Shown: one piece after another, positions 1 to 6,243 of the stretch
Layout of the letters: every line of letters begins with the position of its first letter
How positions within the stretch are numbered: position 1 is the first letter of the stretch
NCBI GenBank assembly: GCA_944386315.1
Contig: CALXAS010000020.1
Location: 1-14,174, forward strand
Direction of reading: 5' to 3'
Source of the DNA: an uncultured Clostridia bacterium
GTDB taxonomy: Bacteria; Bacillota; Clostridia; TANB77; CAG-508
Length of the DNA stretch: 14,174 nucleotides
Position numbers and translations under genes: made by a program
Notes under the pieces: generated by a model
What the model was told of the DNA's origin: nothing
The model's database searches: none
The model's input: only the letters and a program-made list of their open reading frames with translations

Positions 1-516
1 AAATGGAAGATAATCGAGGAAAATGGCAAAAAACACGTGTTGACAGAAGATTTAGAGTTACATATAATAGAATTACCCAAAATAAAGAAAATGCAGGAAA
101 CAAAAGAAAATAGCAAACTACTAAAATGGCTAAAATTCTTAGAAAATCCTGAAAGTGAAGAGGTGGAAATATATATGAAGGAAAATGTAAATATGAAAGA
201 AGCAAGAACTAAATTAGAAGGAATTAGTGAAGATGCAAGAATGCAGAGAATAGCAGAACTAAGAGAAAAAGCTATATTAGATGAGAAAGAGGCAAAATAT
301 ACAGGGTATATGAATGGACTAGAAGAAGGTAGAAAAGATGGAAAAGAATTAGGATTGAAAGAAGGAAGAAAAGAAGGAAGACAAGAAGGGATAAAAGAAG
401 GCAGAAAAGAAAGCATAGAACAAATTGTTCGTAAAATGAAAAAGGCCAAATTTAGTATGGATACGATTAAAGAAATAACAGGATTAACAGAAGAAGAAAT
501 AGAAAAAATTGAATAA
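1..516 (+). CDS. Rpn family recombination-promoting nuclease/putative transposase, C-terminal part (5' end outside window)
   Basis: The frame is open from base 1 to the TAA at 514-516, so this is the last 171 codons of a longer gene; the GTG at 37 has no ribosome binding site and is not a credible start. The visible N-terminal stretch (KWKIIEENGK, then a segment with LHIIELPKI) resembles the end of the PD-(D/E)XK nuclease domain in Rpn/PDDEXK_2 proteins, which cleave DNA and promote RecA-independent recombination in characterised members. It is followed by a helical charged middle, then a run of imperfect EGRK/KEGRxEG repeats at about residues 107-145. The last 30 residues (KMKKAKFSMDTIKEITGLTEEEIEKI) form the short helix-turn-helix-like tail typical of the family. 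The catalytic residues lie upstream and cannot be checked, so activity is unknown. Family call is from pattern memory. Confidence 0.75.
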   Translation, partial: KWKIIEENGKKHVLTEDLELHIIELPKIKKMQETKENSKLLKWLKFLENPESEEVEIYMKENVNMKEARTKLEGISEDARMQRIAELREKAILDEKEAKYTGYMNGLEEGRKDGKELGLKEGRKEGRQEGIKEGRKESIEQIVRKMKKAKFSMDTIKEITGLTEEEIEKIE

Positions 517-597
517 TCCGCCATAACGGATAGTAAAAACAAAATCCATATAAGAATGTACCAAGAAGAAAAAAGCTATAGCGGACAAACTAAAAAG

Positions 598-643
598 AAG
601 TATAGAGTATGATACCAATTGAATGGTAAAATACTCTATACTT
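598..643. terminator. Bidirectional rho-independent terminator between the Rpn-like gene and the lon-like gene
   Basis: A 13-base perfect inverted repeat (598-610 with 631-643) encloses a 2x2 internal loop, a further 5-base stem (613-617 with 624-628) and a 6-base loop. On the plus strand it runs into a T tract at 642-646; read on the minus strand it is followed by a T-rich stretch (CTTTTTA). It lies 81 bases after the Rpn-like stop and directly abuts the lon-like stop codon (645-647), so it can serve both convergent genes. Confidence 0.85.
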
Positions 644-644
644 T

Positions 645-3029
645 TTAATTTTTACTATTTTGTGCAAATTTTTTCAATTTCTCGTAAGCTAAATAATTAA
701 TACTACCAGCAGGGAATTTTCCATTTGCATCTTTTTTGCCAGCTGGAACTCCAGTTAAAATTTCAATACCTTCTTCAATTGTAGAAACCGTATAGATATG
801 GAATAACTTATTTTTTACGGCATCTGTTACTTCTTCTGATAAATTTAAGTTTTCTATATTTTGAACAGGAATAATAACACCATGAGAACCATCTAGTCCT
901 CTCATTTTGCATACTTGGAAAAATCCTTCTATTTTATCATTTACGCCACCAATTGGTTGGATTTCACCTTTTTGGTTTACAGAGCCAGTTACAGCAATTG
1001 ATTGATTAATAGGAATACCAGAAAGGCTAGACAAAATAGCATATAATTCTGTACTAGAAGCACTATCTCCATCTACACCATTGTATAATTGTTCAAAACA
1101 AATACTAGCTGTAAGAGATAGGGGAATATCTTGTGCAAACATTTCTCCTAAATAGCCACTCAAAATAAGGACTCCTTTAGAATGAGAAGAGCCAGATAAT
1201 TCTACTTCTCTTTCTACATTTACGATGCCAGATTTCCCTGTATAGGTATTGGCTGTAATTTTGACAGGTTTTCCAAAAGTATAATCACCGATAGTCATAA
1301 CAGTAAGACCGTTAATTTGTCCTGTCACAAAGCCTTTAGTACTAATTAAAAGAGTGTTTTTTTCTATCATTTCCATATATTTAGCATCATATTTTTTTAC
1401 TCTTTCAACTCTCTGTTCAAGTGCTTTATTCACGTATTCTGCAGTTACAACTTTCTTTTTGTCCATTCTAGCCCATGTAGCAGCTTCACCAACGATTTGA
1501 GATAAATCATTAAAACGAGTAGATAATTTTGTTTTATCATCTGCTAATTTAGAAGCATATTCTACTACTTTAGCAACAGCAGTTCTATCTAATGGTGGAA
1601 GTTCTTCTTGCTCACAAAATCCATGAATGAAACGTGCTAATTTGTTCATATTTTCTACAGTCATTGGTGCATCATCTTCAAATTCTACTTTGATTTTAAA
1701 TAGTTTTCTAAAATCGCTATCCATAGCAAGTAAGGTTTGATAAATTGCTTCATTTCCTATAATAATTACTTTAATATCTAAAGGAATAGGTTCTGGTTTT
1801 AAAGAAATCATTACCATAGAAGAGCGTTGATCTGCTGTATTCTCAATGGATAATTCTTTAATACGAAGAGCTTTTTTCAAAGATTCATAGCAAATACCAT
1901 TAGCCACTAAATCCTTTGCTTGAAAGATAATGTAACCACCATTTGCCATATGCATAAGGCCAGGTTTTAACATAGTGTAATCCGTTTTTAAAGAACCGTA
2001 ATAGTTTTCATATTCTAATTTACCAAAAATATTGTGGTAGGAATAGTTAGAGTCCATAATAACAGGAGCACCCTCACGATTGCTATTATCTACAAAAAGG
2101 TTTACTCTGTAATTCAACCAAGGTTTTGGAGTTTCTATTCTAGGTCCTGTAGTAGGAACTTTTGTGGTATCTTCTTCTTTGGCTACATAAGCAGGAATAT
2201 TTTTTAAGATATCTTGTTTAATAGCATTTAAAAATTGGTTTATTTTTTTATTTCTTTTATATTTTGTTTTAATGTAATTAATATGAGAATTTACGGTAAG
2301 AAGTGCAATATTCGATTGCCATTCTTCTATTTTTTTGTCAGAGGCTCTTTCTATTTCTTTAATTTTTCCAATAACCTCCATAATTTGTTGTTGAACAATG
2401 GTAGATTTTTCTTCAAATTCCTTTTTAATAGCATCATCTAATTTATCAAATTCTTCTTCTTCAATGGTTTTGCCATTCATCATAGGCATCATATAAATAC
2501 CATTTTGAGCTGTTTTTACTTGAAATCCATGCTTTTCCGATTCATGATTTAATGCCTCTAAAAGACTTGCTCTTTTTTCTTCAAATTCCTGCTTGATAAG
2601 TGTTTTTTCTTTTTCAAAGTCATCATTATTAAAAGTTTTTCTAATATCGGTGCGGATTTCTTTGATAAAGGTATCCATAGTTTCTTGAAATTCTTTTCCT
2701 TGACCAGCAGGTAAGGAAACGGCAATAGGCTCATTCGGATTTTCAAAATTATAAATATAGCACCAATCATTTGGCGTTTTCATTTTTTTAGAAATACGGT
2801 CTAAATAGTTTTTGGTATACATGGTTTTTCCAACGCCACTAGGTCCTTCTATGTAAATATTGTATCCTTTAATATCTACATTAACTCCGAATTCTAGAGC
2901 TTTAATTCCTCTGTCTTGACCAATACCAGTATCGATAGAAGTAAGTTCTGAAGTATCTGCAAAGGTAAAAACAGAAGGGTCGCAGATTGTTCTTAAATCT
3001 TGATAAGATAATTCATTTTTCTTTTTCAT
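645..3029 (-). CDS. Lon-like ATP-dependent protease (AAA_32 plus Lon S16 domain)
   Basis: Predicted cytosolic ATP-driven serine protease of the Lon-related family that has an AAA_32-type ATPase in place of the classical Lon N-terminal domain. Of its 794 residues, the Walker A loop GPSGVGKT is at 62-69. A long charged helical region, probably coiled coil, spans about 138-235 inside the ATPase half. The Walker B-like segment is NGGYIIFQAKD at 363-373, with Gln where many relatives have Asp. The S16 protease domain fills about 560-760: GDSASS at 654-659 supplies catalytic Ser656 and GGVNDKIEG at 694-702 supplies Lys699, 43 residues apart as in E. coli Lon (679/722). No signal peptide or membrane segment is seen. 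The ATG at 3027-3029 follows an AAGGAG site six to seven bases upstream. It is last in the tsaE-tsaB-rimI block, 44 bases after rimI. Substrates are unknown; the gene is distinct from classical lonA. Confidence 0.9.
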   Translation of the reverse strand: MKKKNELSYQDLRTICDPSVFTFADTSELTSIDTGIGQDRGIKALEFGVNVDIKGYNIYIEGPSGVGKTMYTKNYLDRISKKMKTPNDWCYIYNFENPNEPIAVSLPAGQGKEFQETMDTFIKEIRTDIRKTFNNDDFEKEKTLIKQEFEEKRASLLEALNHESEKHGFQVKTAQNGIYMMPMMNGKTIEEEEFDKLDDAIKKEFEEKSTIVQQQIMEVIGKIKEIERASDKKIEEWQSNIALLTVNSHINYIKTKYKRNKKINQFLNAIKQDILKNIPAYVAKEEDTTKVPTTGPRIETPKPWLNYRVNLFVDNSNREGAPVIMDSNYSYHNIFGKLEYENYYGSLKTDYTMLKPGLMHMANGGYIIFQAKDLVANGICYESLKKALRIKELSIENTADQRSSMVMISLKPEPIPLDIKVIIIGNEAIYQTLLAMDSDFRKLFKIKVEFEDDAPMTVENMNKLARFIHGFCEQEELPPLDRTAVAKVVEYASKLADDKTKLSTRFNDLSQIVGEAATWARMDKKKVVTAEYVNKALEQRVERVKKYDAKYMEMIEKNTLLISTKGFVTGQINGLTVMTIGDYTFGKPVKITANTYTGKSGIVNVEREVELSGSSHSKGVLILSGYLGEMFAQDIPLSLTASICFEQLYNGVDGDSASSTELYAILSSLSGIPINQSIAVTGSVNQKGEIQPIGGVNDKIEGFFQVCKMRGLDGSHGVIIPVQNIENLNLSEEVTDAVKNKLFHIYTVSTIEEGIEILTGVPAGKKDANGKFPAGSINYLAYEKLKKFAQNSKN

Positions 3030-3051
3030 TGGTTTCTCCTTTTTTATATAT

Positions 3052-3060
3052 TTTATATCA
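3052..3060 (-). promoter_or_regulatory. Possible extended -10 element ahead of the lon-like gene
   Basis: Read on the minus strand this is TGATATAAA, a TGn-extended -10 about 22 bases before the lon-like start. I see no good -35 at the usual distance, so it may be a weak internal promoter within the rimI-lon spacer or simply AT-rich sequence. Inference only. Confidence 0.25.
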
Positions 3061-3073
3061 TAAGCATTCTTAC

Positions 3074-3523
3074 TTAAGAAAGAGAAAGAGCCATTATAAT
3101 GGCGTCATCTCCATTGCGATAATAGTTTTTACGAATGCTAATTTTTTGAAATCCCATTTTTTCATAAAGATGAATAGCGATGGTATTTGTACTTGCCACT
3201 TCTAAAGTAATATGCTTGCATTTTTTCTCTTTAGCCTTAGAGATGAGATAAGTAAGAAGAAGCTTGGCAAATCCTTTTTTTTGATAATCTGCTCTCGTGA
3301 CAATGTTCATAAGGTCTACTTCATCCAAAATAATTTTGATACCACCTAAAGAGATAGGTTCATCTTGATAAAATAGAATATAATAACTAGAATTAGTATT
3401 CCCCAATTCTTCTTCCCATATAGCATAAGTCCAAATATTGGGAAAATTTTTTTCAAAATCTTGTTGCAGTGCTTCTAAATGATGAGGCTGCATGGGTAAA
3501 ATGTGAATATCTGATGCATCCAT
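3074..3523 (-). CDS. rimI: Ribosomal-protein-alanine N-acetyltransferase, RimI-like GNAT
   Basis: GNAT-fold acetyltransferase of 149 residues, the usual RimI length. The acetyl-CoA binding motif A is at about 75-90 (QKKGFAKLLL, the QxxGxA form). The RimI-specific C-terminal block spans 107-135: LEVASTN, then HLYEKMGF and RKNYY. Glu108 and Tyr120 correspond to the catalytic Glu103 and Tyr115 of the enterobacterial enzyme by alignment from memory. Characterised RimI acetylates the N-terminal alanine of ribosomal protein S18; in several bacteria the gene sits beside the t6A genes, as here. Its ATG lies three bases after the tsaB TAA and its ribosome binding site (AAGGAG) is inside the last codons of tsaB, so the two are translationally close and surely co-transcribed. 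A second Met at residue 11 has no better site. The true acceptor in this organism is unproven. Confidence 0.88.
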   Translation of the reverse strand: MDASDIHILPMQPHHLEALQQDFEKNFPNIWTYAIWEEELGNTNSSYYILFYQDEPISLGGIKIILDEVDLMNIVTRADYQKKGFAKLLLTYLISKAKEKKCKHITLEVASTNTIAIHLYEKMGFQKISIRKNYYRNGDDAIIMALSLS

Positions 3524-3526
3524 TTC

Positions 3527-4246
3527 TTATTTTTCTCCTTCTAAAGCTCTTTCTGCTTGAGATTTTCTTAAATAAAGAGGTACTAAAGTATTAGAGTCGC
3601 CATAATGCCCATCTTGGTAATAATAAAAAGCACATCTGGCAATGCTTACACTAGTTTGCCTGTGGAAGGCATCTGTTACAAAACTACATTTTTTTATGGT
3701 TTCCTGAATTCTATATTGATAGTGAGAAGCACCATCGCCAACTAATATAACAGGCTTATCTAACTTCTTTAATTCTTCAATTACCTCTGTAATGGTCTTT
3801 GCTTCTAGTTTACTAGCAGGAATATGTCCTTTTTTATGGTCTTTACTATCTTGAAATAAACCATAATATACATTCTCATTTTTGGCATCAATTAAACTAC
3901 AAATATAGTGTTCTTCTTCATTAAAATAAGATGCCTCTACATTGCACGCTAAAGCTTCCAAAGAATTTATGCCAACTACTGGAATTTGCAAACTATCTGC
4001 AAAAGCTTTGATAGTAGCAATTCCTATACGAATGCCAGTAAAAGAACCAGGTCCAATGCAACAAGCAAGTAAATCCATATCTTCTAACCTAAGATTGGTG
4101 TTTTTTAGGACAGTATCTATCATAGGCATTAATTTTTGAGAATGTGTTTTGCTGTCTTCTAATTCTTTTTTATATAGTAATTTTTCATCTTCTGTAATAC
4201 ATACAGAGCAAATAGAAGATGAAGTATCAATTGCTAAAATTTTCAA
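3527..4246 (-). CDS. tsaB: tRNA N6-threonylcarbamoyladenosine (t6A) biosynthesis protein TsaB
   Basis: ASKHA-fold partner protein that dimerises with TsaD and, with TsaE, forms the complex transferring threonylcarbamoyl to A37 of ANN-decoding tRNAs. At 239 residues it has the family length. Hallmarks are the N-terminal MKILAIDTSS (1-10), HSQKLMPMID (35-44) and the diagnostic GPGSFTGIRIG at 65-75. The start codon is TTG (4244-4246): no ATG lies between the upstream stop and this point, the protein then begins exactly where the family does, and a strong AGGAGGT site (4254-4260) sits eight bases before GGAGG ends. It has its own promoter (4272-4300) below the tsaE terminator, and rimI follows three bases after its stop. 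TsaD is not in this window. Confidence 0.95.
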   Translation of the reverse strand: MKILAIDTSSSICSVCITEDEKLLYKKELEDSKTHSQKLMPMIDTVLKNTNLRLEDMDLLACCIGPGSFTGIRIGIATIKAFADSLQIPVVGINSLEALACNVEASYFNEEEHYICSLIDAKNENVYYGLFQDSKDHKKGHIPASKLEAKTITEVIEELKKLDKPVILVGDGASHYQYRIQETIKKCSFVTDAFHRQTSVSIARCAFYYYQDGHYGDSNTLVPLYLRKSQAERALEGEK

Positions 4247-4253
4247 TAAAAAG

Positions 4254-4260
4254 ACCTCCT
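4254..4260 (-). promoter_or_regulatory. Strong ribosome binding site that fixes the TTG start of tsaB
   Basis: On the minus strand the bases read AGGAGGT, nearly the full anti-Shine-Dalgarno complement, followed by eight bases of T-rich spacer and then TTG. No ATG or GTG is available in frame nearby, so this site decides the start. Confidence 0.85.
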
Positions 4261-4271
4261 TTTACAACGTT

Positions 4272-4300
4272 ATTCTATCCTAATCTACAAAATTTGTAAA
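4272..4300 (-). promoter_or_regulatory. Promoter of the tsaB-rimI-lon unit
   Basis: On the minus strand: -35 TTTACA (4295-4300), 17-base spacer, -10 TAGAAT (4272-4277). Transcription would begin near 4265, giving a leader of about 18 bases that contains the AGGAGGT site. It lies downstream of the tsaE terminator and so would supply tsaB independently. The -35 and spacing match the tsaE promoter. Confidence 0.65.
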
Positions 4301-4312
4301 CGGTTTTTGAGA

Positions 4313-4353
4313 AAAAAATGCAATTTAGGGACGTTCCTTAAATTGCATTTTTT
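4313..4353 (-). terminator. Terminator hairpin overlapping the 3' end of tsaE
   Basis: A 15-base perfect inverted repeat (4313-4327 with 4339-4353) with an 11-base loop, followed on the minus strand by seven T (complement of 4312-4318). The hairpin contains the last codons and the TAA of tsaE (stop at 4325-4327). The loop, GGGACGTTCCT on the plus strand, can itself pair partly. The stem is AT-rich, so termination may be partial and some read-through to tsaB is possible. Confidence 0.7.
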
Positions 4354-4765
4354 CAACACTTAAAATTCTTTCCTCTTCCTTTTCGGCATTTTTTTGGAAA
4401 GTTATTTTGTAATAAGTTTTTGGTAAGATGGGTTCTATTAATTCTCCCCATTCTATTAAGCAGACACCCTGTTCTAAATACTCTTCTCCGCCCATAGCAT
4501 AGAATTCGTCTATATCTTCTAGTCGGTAAACATCAAAATGATAAATAGGGAAATTCTTTGTATGATATTCATTTACTATGGTAAAAGTAGGACTAGAAAT
4601 TTCGTTTTCTAATCCAAAATAGCTTAAAATTCCTTCTGTAAATTTAGTTTTACCGGATCCTAGCTCTCCAGTAAGAATAACAACATTTCCAATTTGTAAA
4701 TCTTTTGCAAAATTCTTAGCAAATGCTATGGTATCTTTTTCTGATTTTGATATAAATTTTTCCAA
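4325..4765 (-). CDS. tsaE: tRNA t6A biosynthesis ATPase TsaE
   Basis: P-loop ATPase that regenerates the TsaBD complex during t6A37 synthesis. The 146 residues carry the Walker A GELGSGKT (33-40), the switch-like SSPTFTIVNEY (57-67), the conserved HFDVYR (76-81) and IEWGE (104-108), all signature elements of TsaE (formerly YjeE). The start is TTG at 4763-4765; an in-frame stop lies seven codons upstream with no ATG or GTG between. An AAAGGAG site (4774-4780 on the plus strand) lies eight bases before it, the same spacing and start codon as tsaB. Its promoter is at 4802-4830 and a terminator hairpin covers its stop codon, so it may be transcribed mostly alone. The extreme C-terminus (QFKERP) is encoded inside that hairpin. 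Confidence 0.95.
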   Translation of the reverse strand: MEKFISKSEKDTIAFAKNFAKDLQIGNVVILTGELGSGKTKFTEGILSYFGLENEISSPTFTIVNEYHTKNFPIYHFDVYRLEDIDEFYAMGGEEYLEQGVCLIEWGELIEPILPKTYYKITFQKNAEKEEERILSVEKMQFKERP

Positions 4766-4773
4766 TTTATAAA

Positions 4774-4780
4774 CTCCTTT
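4774..4780 (-). promoter_or_regulatory. Ribosome binding site for the TTG start of tsaE
   Basis: On the minus strand the bases read AAAGGAG with eight bases to the TTG. It supports a TTG start in the absence of any in-frame ATG. Confidence 0.75.
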
Positions 4781-4801
4781 AATTTATGATTGAATAAAAT
4801 T

Positions 4802-4830
4802 ATTTTACAGCAAATTTGTTGATTTGTAAA
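4802..4830 (-). promoter_or_regulatory. Promoter of tsaE
   Basis: On the minus strand: -35 TTTACA (4825-4830), 17-base spacer, -10 TAAAAT (4802-4807). Transcription would start near 4795 and give a leader of about 30 bases. Divergent from the dinB promoter, about 95 bases away -35 to -35. Confidence 0.6.
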
Positions 4831-4845
4831 GGATAAATTGGAGGC

Positions 4846-4878
4846 ATGTCCCAGAAATGTCAGGGATAAGTGGGACAT
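4846..4878. repeat. Inverted repeat between the tsaE and dinB promoters
   Basis: Eight-base arms ATGTCCCA (4846-4853) and TGGGACAT (4871-4878) flank a 17-base loop which itself contains ATGTCAGGGA and can compete for pairing (TCCC at 4849-4852 with GGGA at 4863-4866). It lacks a T tract, so it is not a typical terminator. Its GC-rich arms stand out from the AT-rich surroundings. It could be an operator for either promoter or a small dispersed (REP-like) element; one copy cannot decide. Confidence 0.5.
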
Positions 4879-4925
4879 TCTAAGAATAATGTCGAAAATG
4901 ATGGAAATAAGAAGGTAAAAAATGC

Positions 4926-4954
4926 TTGACAATTCAAAACAAATGTTTTATAAT
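4926..4954 (+). promoter_or_regulatory. Consensus promoter of dinB
   Basis: TTGACA (4926-4931), exactly 17 bases, TATAAT (4949-4954): both boxes are perfect matches to the SigA consensus. Transcription would start near 4961, leaving a leader of only about 11 bases before the ATG. A promoter this strong would be expected to need repression. Confidence 0.85.
4936..4949. promoter_or_regulatory. Possible LexA (SOS) operator in the dinB promoter
   Basis: AAAAC-AAAT-GTTTT is a 5+4+5 inverted repeat that fills the spacer and touches the -10 box. It keeps the AAC-N4-GTT core of the Gram-positive LexA box (GAAC-N4-GTTC) but has A/T in place of the outer G and C. The location over the promoter of an SOS-type polymerase supports the idea; the AT-rich background weakens it. 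Confidence 0.4.
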
Positions 4955-4971
4955 ACTAACAGGTGTTGTAA

Positions 4972-6177
4972 ATGGAGAGAGAAATTTTACATGTAGATGT
5001 CAATAATGCTTTTTTATCATGGACAGCAGTAGAGAGGTTAAAAAAAGGAGAAACGTTGGATATTAGAACAATACCTGCTATTATCGGAGGAGATGAAGCG
5101 CAAAGAAAAGGTGTTGTTCTTGCCAAAAGTCCCATTGCTAAGCAATTTGGGATACAAACGGGAGAACCTATCTATTTTGCAAGAAAAAAATGTCCGTCTA
5201 TTCAGATTTTTTCCAGTAACTTTTCTGTATATCGCACTTATTCTAATGCATTATATCAAATATTATTAGAATATACTAATAAAATTGAACGTTTTTCCAT
5301 TGACGAATGTTTTATGGATATGACGGGATTTATTCCTAAAGGAAGAAATTTATTAGAAATTGCTTATGAGATTAATAAAAGAGTAAAAGAAGAGTTAGCC
5401 TTTACCGTAAATGTGGGAGTAGCACATAATAAATTACTAGCCAAAATGGCATCGGATTTTCAAAAACCAGATAGAGTACATACTTTGTTTGAAGAAGAAA
5501 TTCCTACAAAAATGTGGACTTTGCCAGTAGGAGAGTTATTTATGGTAGGGAAAAAAAGTCTGCCAAAATTACAAAAAATGGGCATCAAGACGATTGGAGA
5601 CTTAGCACACAAAGAAGAACAAGTAATGGTAAAAACTTTTGGTAAATTTGGAAAAATGATATGGGAATATAGCAATGGAATAGATAATAGTCCTGTTTGT
5701 TTTGAAGAAGAAAAGCCAAAAGGCATTGGAAACTCCATTACGCTTCCCTATGACTATGCCAATCTAGAAAAAATAGAAGAAGTATTAATGGCATTAGTAG
5801 AGCAAGTTACGTACCGTTTACGTATACATCATATGTATGCACAAGTGGTGAATGTGCAAATCAAAACAAATGAATTTAAAGTTTTTTCGCATCAAAGAAA
5901 ATTAGATATGCCAACAGATAGCACTAAAGAGATAGGAGAAGAGGCAAAGAAATTATTAAAAGAATTATATAAAGGCACACCTATTCGTTTAATAGGAGTA
6001 AGAGTAGATAATTTATGTGAGACAGAAGAAATACAACTTTCTTTATTTGCAAAAGACAAAGATGATAAACAAAAGAAACTAGATGATGTAGTAGATGGAC
6101 TAAAACAAAAATATGGTTACGAAAAGGTGACAAGAGCAACGAATCTGCAAAATAAATTTAAGTTTAAAGAAGAATAA
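4972..6177 (+). CDS. dinB: Y-family DNA polymerase, DNA polymerase IV (DinB) type
   Basis: Error-prone translesion polymerase of 401 residues. Catalytic carboxylates are Asp9 (HVDVNNAF) and Asp111-Glu112 in the SIDECFMD motif; Phe14 takes the steric-gate place that excludes ribonucleotides. The palm and fingers span about 1-165, a thumb with a helix-hairpin-helix (VGKKSLPKLQKMGIKTIGDL) about 166-235, and the little finger about 245-350. Near the C-terminus QLSLF (355-359) is a textbook beta-clamp binding motif, followed by a charged 40-residue tail. The ATG at 4972 has AGGTG six bases upstream. The HVDVNNAFLSW version of motif I (Asn11 where E. coli DinB has Asp10) marks the Bacillota branch often annotated UmuC/ImpB-like. 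It stands alone, with promoter and LexA-like site upstream and folD's own promoter downstream. Confidence 0.92.
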   Translation: MEREILHVDVNNAFLSWTAVERLKKGETLDIRTIPAIIGGDEAQRKGVVLAKSPIAKQFGIQTGEPIYFARKKCPSIQIFSSNFSVYRTYSNALYQILLEYTNKIERFSIDECFMDMTGFIPKGRNLLEIAYEINKRVKEELAFTVNVGVAHNKLLAKMASDFQKPDRVHTLFEEEIPTKMWTLPVGELFMVGKKSLPKLQKMGIKTIGDLAHKEEQVMVKTFGKFGKMIWEYSNGIDNSPVCFEEEKPKGIGNSITLPYDYANLEKIEEVLMALVEQVTYRLRIHHMYAQVVNVQIKTNEFKVFSHQRKLDMPTDSTKEIGEEAKKLLKELYKGTPIRLIGVRVDNLCETEEIQLSLFAKDKDDKQKKLDDVVDGLKQKYGYEKVTRATNLQNKFKFKEE

Positions 6178-6184
6178 AAAACTC

Positions 6185-6212
6185 TTGCATGAAAAAGAAA
6201 GAATGATATAAT
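6185..6212 (+). promoter_or_regulatory. Promoter of folD, extended -10 type
   Basis: TATAAT at 6207-6212 is preceded by TGA (6204-6206), an extended -10. The -35 TTGCAT (6185-6190, 16-base spacer) is weak, as is common with a TGn motif. It starts eight bases after the dinB stop, and no terminator separates the genes, so read-through from dinB is also possible. Confidence 0.65.
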
Positions 6213-6243
6213 AAAGAAAAAATAGAAAAAGGAAATGAAACAA

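Noticed and set aside
323..420. Regular purine-rich repeats that could suggest a CRISPR-like or tandem repeat array
   Set aside because: The units are short, imperfect and in frame, encoding KEGR-type residues; there are no spacers. They are explained by the coding sequence.
516..531. Small ATCCG/CGGAT hairpin just after the Rpn-like stop
   Set aside because: Only five pairs and no T tract; the strong terminator at 598-643 explains the end of the transcript.
4726..4932. Open frame of 68 codons on the minus strand running through the tsaE-dinB spacer into tsaE
   Set aside because: It lies across promoters and in another frame of tsaE, with no ribosome site or family-like sequence.
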